DNA of 64,000 bases from positions 124,001-188,000 of the forward strand of contig CAJXNH010000001.1 of NCBI GenBank assembly GCA_913057245.1, written 5' to 3'. This DNA is from an uncultured Phaeodactylibacter sp. GTDB taxonomy: Bacteria; Bacteroidota; Bacteroidia; Chitinophagales; Saprospiraceae. Both the position numbers and the translations under genes were made by a program. Below are positions 61,068 through 64,000 of this stretch, one piece after another. Positions within the stretch are counted from its first letter, which is position 1; each line of letters opens with the position of its first letter. The notes beneath the pieces were generated by a model. It ran no database searches, was not told the origin of the DNA, and worked only from the letters and a program-made list of their open reading frames with translations.

Positions 61068-64000
61068 ATGAGAATCAATACTATACGCTTTCTGAACCTC
61101 AATTCCCTGCGCACCGAACAGGAACTCCGTTTTGACCAGTCCCCCTTGTCAGAAAGTGGCCTGTTTGCCATCACCGGAGATACAGGCGCGGGCAAAAGCA
61201 CTATTCTTGATGCCCTTACCCTGGCGTTGTACGGGCAAGTGCCCCGGAAGGCAGATGAAGGCGAAATCATGTCTTACGGCACTGGAAAAAGCCTGGCCGA
61301 GGTAGAGTTTGAAGTCGGTCTGGAACGCTACCGCAGCAAGTGGAGCATCTGGCGGGCCCATGAAAAAGCAGAGGGTGCCCTGCAGCCCTCCCGCCGGGAA
61401 CTGTCCCACTGGAATGCCGAAAAGCAGGCTTTTGAAATCATCGGAGAGAAAAAACGAGAGGTCAATGAGAAAATTATTGAGATCACAGGACTGGACTACG
61501 ACCGTTTTTGCCGGTCCGTGCTGCTGTCCCAGGGCGATTTTGCCGCCTTTCTCAAGGCAGACGAGCGCGACCGCAGCGAACTGTTGGAACGCATCACCGG
61601 CACCGCTATCTATTCTGACCTTAGTAAAGCTGCCTTTGAGCGCCACAAACTGGAAAAGCAGAGGCTGGAAGCCCTGGAACAGGAGCTTGAAATGCTCGAT
61701 TTGCTTTCGGAAGAAGAAGCTGCAACCCTCGATCAGCAATTAAAGGAACTCCAAAATACCGTCAAATCCCGGCGGGCAGAAGAGCAGCAACTCCGGGAAC
61801 AACTTAACTGGCTGCTTCAGCTGGAAAAACTGCAGCAAAAAGAACAACGCCTGCAGCAGGAAGCCGCCAACCTGGAAGAACAATCCACCGCTTTCCAGCC
61901 CAAAGCCGAGCGTCTTGCCCTCCACCGCAGAGCCCTGCCCCTGCAATTGCCTATTCAGCGCCTGCAGGACGCCACCGGTCAGTTACATGCCCTCAACGAA
62001 GGCATCGCAAAGGACGAACAGGCGCTCCCGGCCTTGCAGCAACAGCTCGAAGCGGCAAAAAACAAGAGCACCGCCGCTACCGATGCCCTCCAATCGGCCA
62101 AAGCAGCACAGCAAAAGCAGGCACCGGTGCTGGAAAAGGTCAAAGCCCTGGATCTGACTATTGCCGGACAACGCCCGGCTTTGGAAAAACAGCAGCAAGC
62201 CCTTGCCCATGCCCGGGAGGACCTGCAGAAAACAACGCAGCAACAGCAAAAAACAGCCACAGCTTTGCAAACAGCCAGAGAAAAGGCGGAATCGGTTGGC
62301 CAATGGCTGGAAACCCACGCTTCCTGGTCAAAACTGGCCGAAGACCTGCCCGGCATCCGCGAGCAACGGAAACAGCTGGCTGGCAGCTTCAAGGAACAAC
62401 AGTCCATCAGCAAAAAGCTGGAAGAACAAGAAAACAGGCAGAAGACAGGTGCCGCCGCTCTGTCCACACTGCAGCAACAGGCCGATGATTTAAAGCAGAA
62501 ACGAGACCAAACCCTGAGCCGGCTGGAGCAACTGGCGCCCAGGTCTTTCACCACCGATACCAGCTCCCTGCTGGACCGCCTGCACGAGGAAATCACCGGT
62601 CTGACCCAGCGGCAAACCCGCCTGGAAAAACTTCAAACCCTCAGCCGGGATTACGAAAAACTGCTGGCGACCTACAGCCGACTGGAGGCCGAACTGGAAG
62701 AGCTGCAGTCCCGCGACCGCATTCTGAACACCGAAGTCCTGGGCACCCTCGATCAGATCGACCAATTGCAGAAGACCCGGCAGTACCGCAGCCGCATTTT
62801 TGAGCAGCAGCAGGCCATTGCCAACTATGAGAAAGACCGTGCCCATTTGGAAGAAGGCGAGCCCTGCCCGCTTTGCCTGTCGACTCACCACCCCTTCCGG
62901 GAAAAAGAAGTGAAGCCCTTTGTAGATGAAGCCCGGGAAGACCTAAAGCGTGCAGAAGTGCAACTGGAAAAAGCCCAGCAGCAGCAACGGCAACTCCTGA
63001 CCGAGCAGCAGCAGATCGAAATGCGCATCGAGCAGTTGCAGGGCGATGAGAAAAAAGACCTGGCTGGCAAATTGCAGGAGCAGTACGAGCAGCTCGTGGC
63101 CCATGAAGAGCAAATTGCTGCCCTTCAACCTAAAGAAAGCCAATGGGTGAAAGCCTCGTCACTGAGTGGCGAGCTAAACGCCGTACAAGCCGAACTGGAA
63201 CAGCGGCAGGCCGACCGAAAAACCCTGGGGCAGGTCCTGAAGTCCCTGGATGCGATAAAGGCAGACCTGGAAAAAGCCGAACGCCGCTACCATGATGCCG
63301 CCGCTGATCAGCGATTGTTGGAAGCCGAAGCCAACCGATTGCAACAGGAGCAGGCCGAAAAAGCCTGGCAATTTGAGGAAGGCACCGCCCGCATTAATCA
63401 GTTGCTGGAGCCCCACGGTTTTGCCTTCGAGCTGAAGACCGCCAAAGCCATGTTCCAAACCCTGGAAGAGCGTCGGGAAGCCTGGGCTGCCCAAAAAGGA
63501 GAAGCCGATGCCTTAGCAAAGGAAACCGCCGTGCTGGAAGCCCAATTGGAGCAGCTCAATCAGCAAATGCAAGAACGGCAGGCAGTAGCACAGGAACAGG
63601 AGGCCGCCGTAAAGGAAACTCAATTAGCCCTTGCCCAACTACAGCAGGAACGCGAAACCTTATTTGGCGACAAAGACCCGGTCAAGGTGGGGCAGGCACT
63701 ACAGGAGCAGCAGGAGCAGGCAGAAGCGCAGCGGGATGAAGCACAGGATGCCGCTGTCAAAGCAGAGCGGGCCGTACTTACCACCCAATCCAGCCTTAAG
63801 GAAAAGCAGGAACAGCAAATCAGCCAGTCCGCCAAGGTTAAAGGATTTGAAGACGAGCTGGCCAAAGCCGCCCGTTCCGCAGGTTTCGAAGATGCCGCTA
63901 CTGCCCAGTCTGCCTTACTAACCGAATCGGAAGCCCAGTCCCTCGAAACGGAGGCCGAAACCCTGCGGCAGCAACAACAACAGGTCCAACAGCGCCTGAA
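61068..64000 (+). CDS. sbcC: Exonuclease subunit SbcC (Rad50-like), 3' end outside the window
   Basis: 977 codons from ATG 61068 to the window edge with no stop. It is the ATPase and coiled-coil partner of SbcD. The N-terminal ATPase lobe has Walker A ITGDTGAGKST (about residues 32-42) and a Q-loop-like region. Long Gln/Glu/Leu-rich coiled coils follow, with a zinc hook CPLC at residues 600-603. The second coil is unfinished at the edge. The signature motif and Walker B must lie beyond. The hook position implies a protein of about 1200 residues, longer than the usual ~1050, because of extended coils. Confidence 0.96.
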   Translation, partial: MRINTIRFLNLNSLRTEQELRFDQSPLSESGLFAITGDTGAGKSTILDALTLALYGQVPRKADEGEIMSYGTGKSLAEVEFEVGLERYRSKWSIWRAHEKAEGALQPSRRELSHWNAEKQAFEIIGEKKREVNEKIIEITGLDYDRFCRSVLLSQGDFAAFLKADERDRSELLERITGTAIYSDLSKAAFERHKLEKQRLEALEQELEMLDLLSEEEAATLDQQLKELQNTVKSRRAEEQQLREQLNWLLQLEKLQQKEQRLQQEAANLEEQSTAFQPKAERLALHRRALPLQLPIQRLQDATGQLHALNEGIAKDEQALPALQQQLEAAKNKSTAATDALQSAKAAQQKQAPVLEKVKALDLTIAGQRPALEKQQQALAHAREDLQKTTQQQQKTATALQTAREKAESVGQWLETHASWSKLAEDLPGIREQRKQLAGSFKEQQSISKKLEEQENRQKTGAAALSTLQQQADDLKQKRDQTLSRLEQLAPRSFTTDTSSLLDRLHEEITGLTQRQTRLEKLQTLSRDYEKLLATYSRLEAELEELQSRDRILNTEVLGTLDQIDQLQKTRQYRSRIFEQQQAIANYEKDRAHLEEGEPCPLCLSTHHPFREKEVKPFVDEAREDLKRAEVQLEKAQQQQRQLLTEQQQIEMRIEQLQGDEKKDLAGKLQEQYEQLVAHEEQIAALQPKESQWVKASSLSGELNAVQAELEQRQADRKTLGQVLKSLDAIKADLEKAERRYHDAAADQRLLEAEANRLQQEQAEKAWQFEEGTARINQLLEPHGFAFELKTAKAMFQTLEERREAWAAQKGEADALAKETAVLEAQLEQLNQQMQERQAVAQEQEAAVKETQLALAQLQQERETLFGDKDPVKVGQALQEQQEQAEAQRDEAQDAAVKAERAVLTTQSSLKEKQEQQISQSAKVKGFEDELAKAARSAGFEDAATAQSALLTESEAQSLETEAETLRQQQQQVQQRL

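Overview
The window reads as chromosomal DNA of a member of the Bacteroidota, most likely the Saprospiria (Lewinella/Phaeodactylibacter-like; this rank is inference). Evidence: a SusC/SusD/SusE-type locus, several secreted proteins with C-terminal 'FPNP...LYN..GQ..W....LP.G.Y' type IX secretion (T9SS) sorting domains, SprB-type repeats, a two-component-propeller sensor kinase, almost no Shine-Dalgarno sequences before starts, and several TAnnTTTG -7 promoter motifs. No rRNA, tRNA, CRISPR array, insertion sequence or prophage was recognised.

Layout. 1-6.3 kb: housekeeping genes (3' end of pgi, a PfkB-type kinase overlapping tilS, an S4 protein, PPK2, PspC, folA, a VTT membrane protein). 6.4-12.7 kb: a minus-strand susC-susD-susE/F-like glycan-uptake operon without an adjacent glycoside hydrolase, preceded by a 490-bp control region with two palindromes. 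13.2-18.3 kb: exonuclease, YebC, a DUF5916 protein, an LpxL-type acyltransferase. 18.4-23.4 kb: a 1648-residue protein made of a propeller, 16 SprB-like repeats in strict A/B alternation, and an OmpA domain. 23.4-32.0 kb: proC, yceI, a sensor kinase interrupted by one in-frame TGA, and an ECF sigma factor overlapping a gene for an unusual anti-sigma-like/beta-barrel protein, with an LVIVD lipoprotein and a small barrel upstream. 32.2-35.8 kb: a secreted CBM-esterase and a cluster of small proteins around a cold-shock protein, including two small paralogues. 35.8-44.0 kb: fhs, MscS, an ATP-grasp-like protein, pabC/pabB, pyrF, a GntP permease. 44.1-46.2 kb: a visibly A+T-rich type II restriction-modification pair (HindVP-like nuclease plus C5 methyltransferase), probably acquired. 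46.2-51.3 kb: an outer-membrane barrel, an AstE/AspA-type deacylase, an exonuclease/GIY-YIG fusion, a NamZ-like (DUF1343) lipoprotein. 51.3-57.6 kb: a secreted-protein island (three or four T9SS-type proteins, including an M43-type metalloprotease) bordered by hairpin repeats. 57.6-64 kb: a porin-like protein, a barrel, sbcD and most of sbcC, which runs off the right edge.

The most notable signals: (i) a 41-bp tandem repeat and an AC dinucleotide tract between a possible upstream ATG and the metalloprotease signal sequence, where loss of exactly one 41-bp unit or one AC unit would bring the two into frame, as in a phase-variable contingency locus; (ii) a family of intergenic hairpin elements whose stem sequences differ between copies while pairing is kept; (iii) a plus-strand intrinsic terminator with no plus-strand gene before it, suggesting an unannotated RNA beside fhs; (iv) the single GGA-to-TGA-type interruption of the sensor kinase; (v) the propeller/16xSprB/OmpA protein; (vi) a single-polypeptide anti-sigma/outer-membrane-barrel candidate. 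Gene packing is tight: three convergent pairs share their stop codons within a 4-bp TTAA or TTAG.
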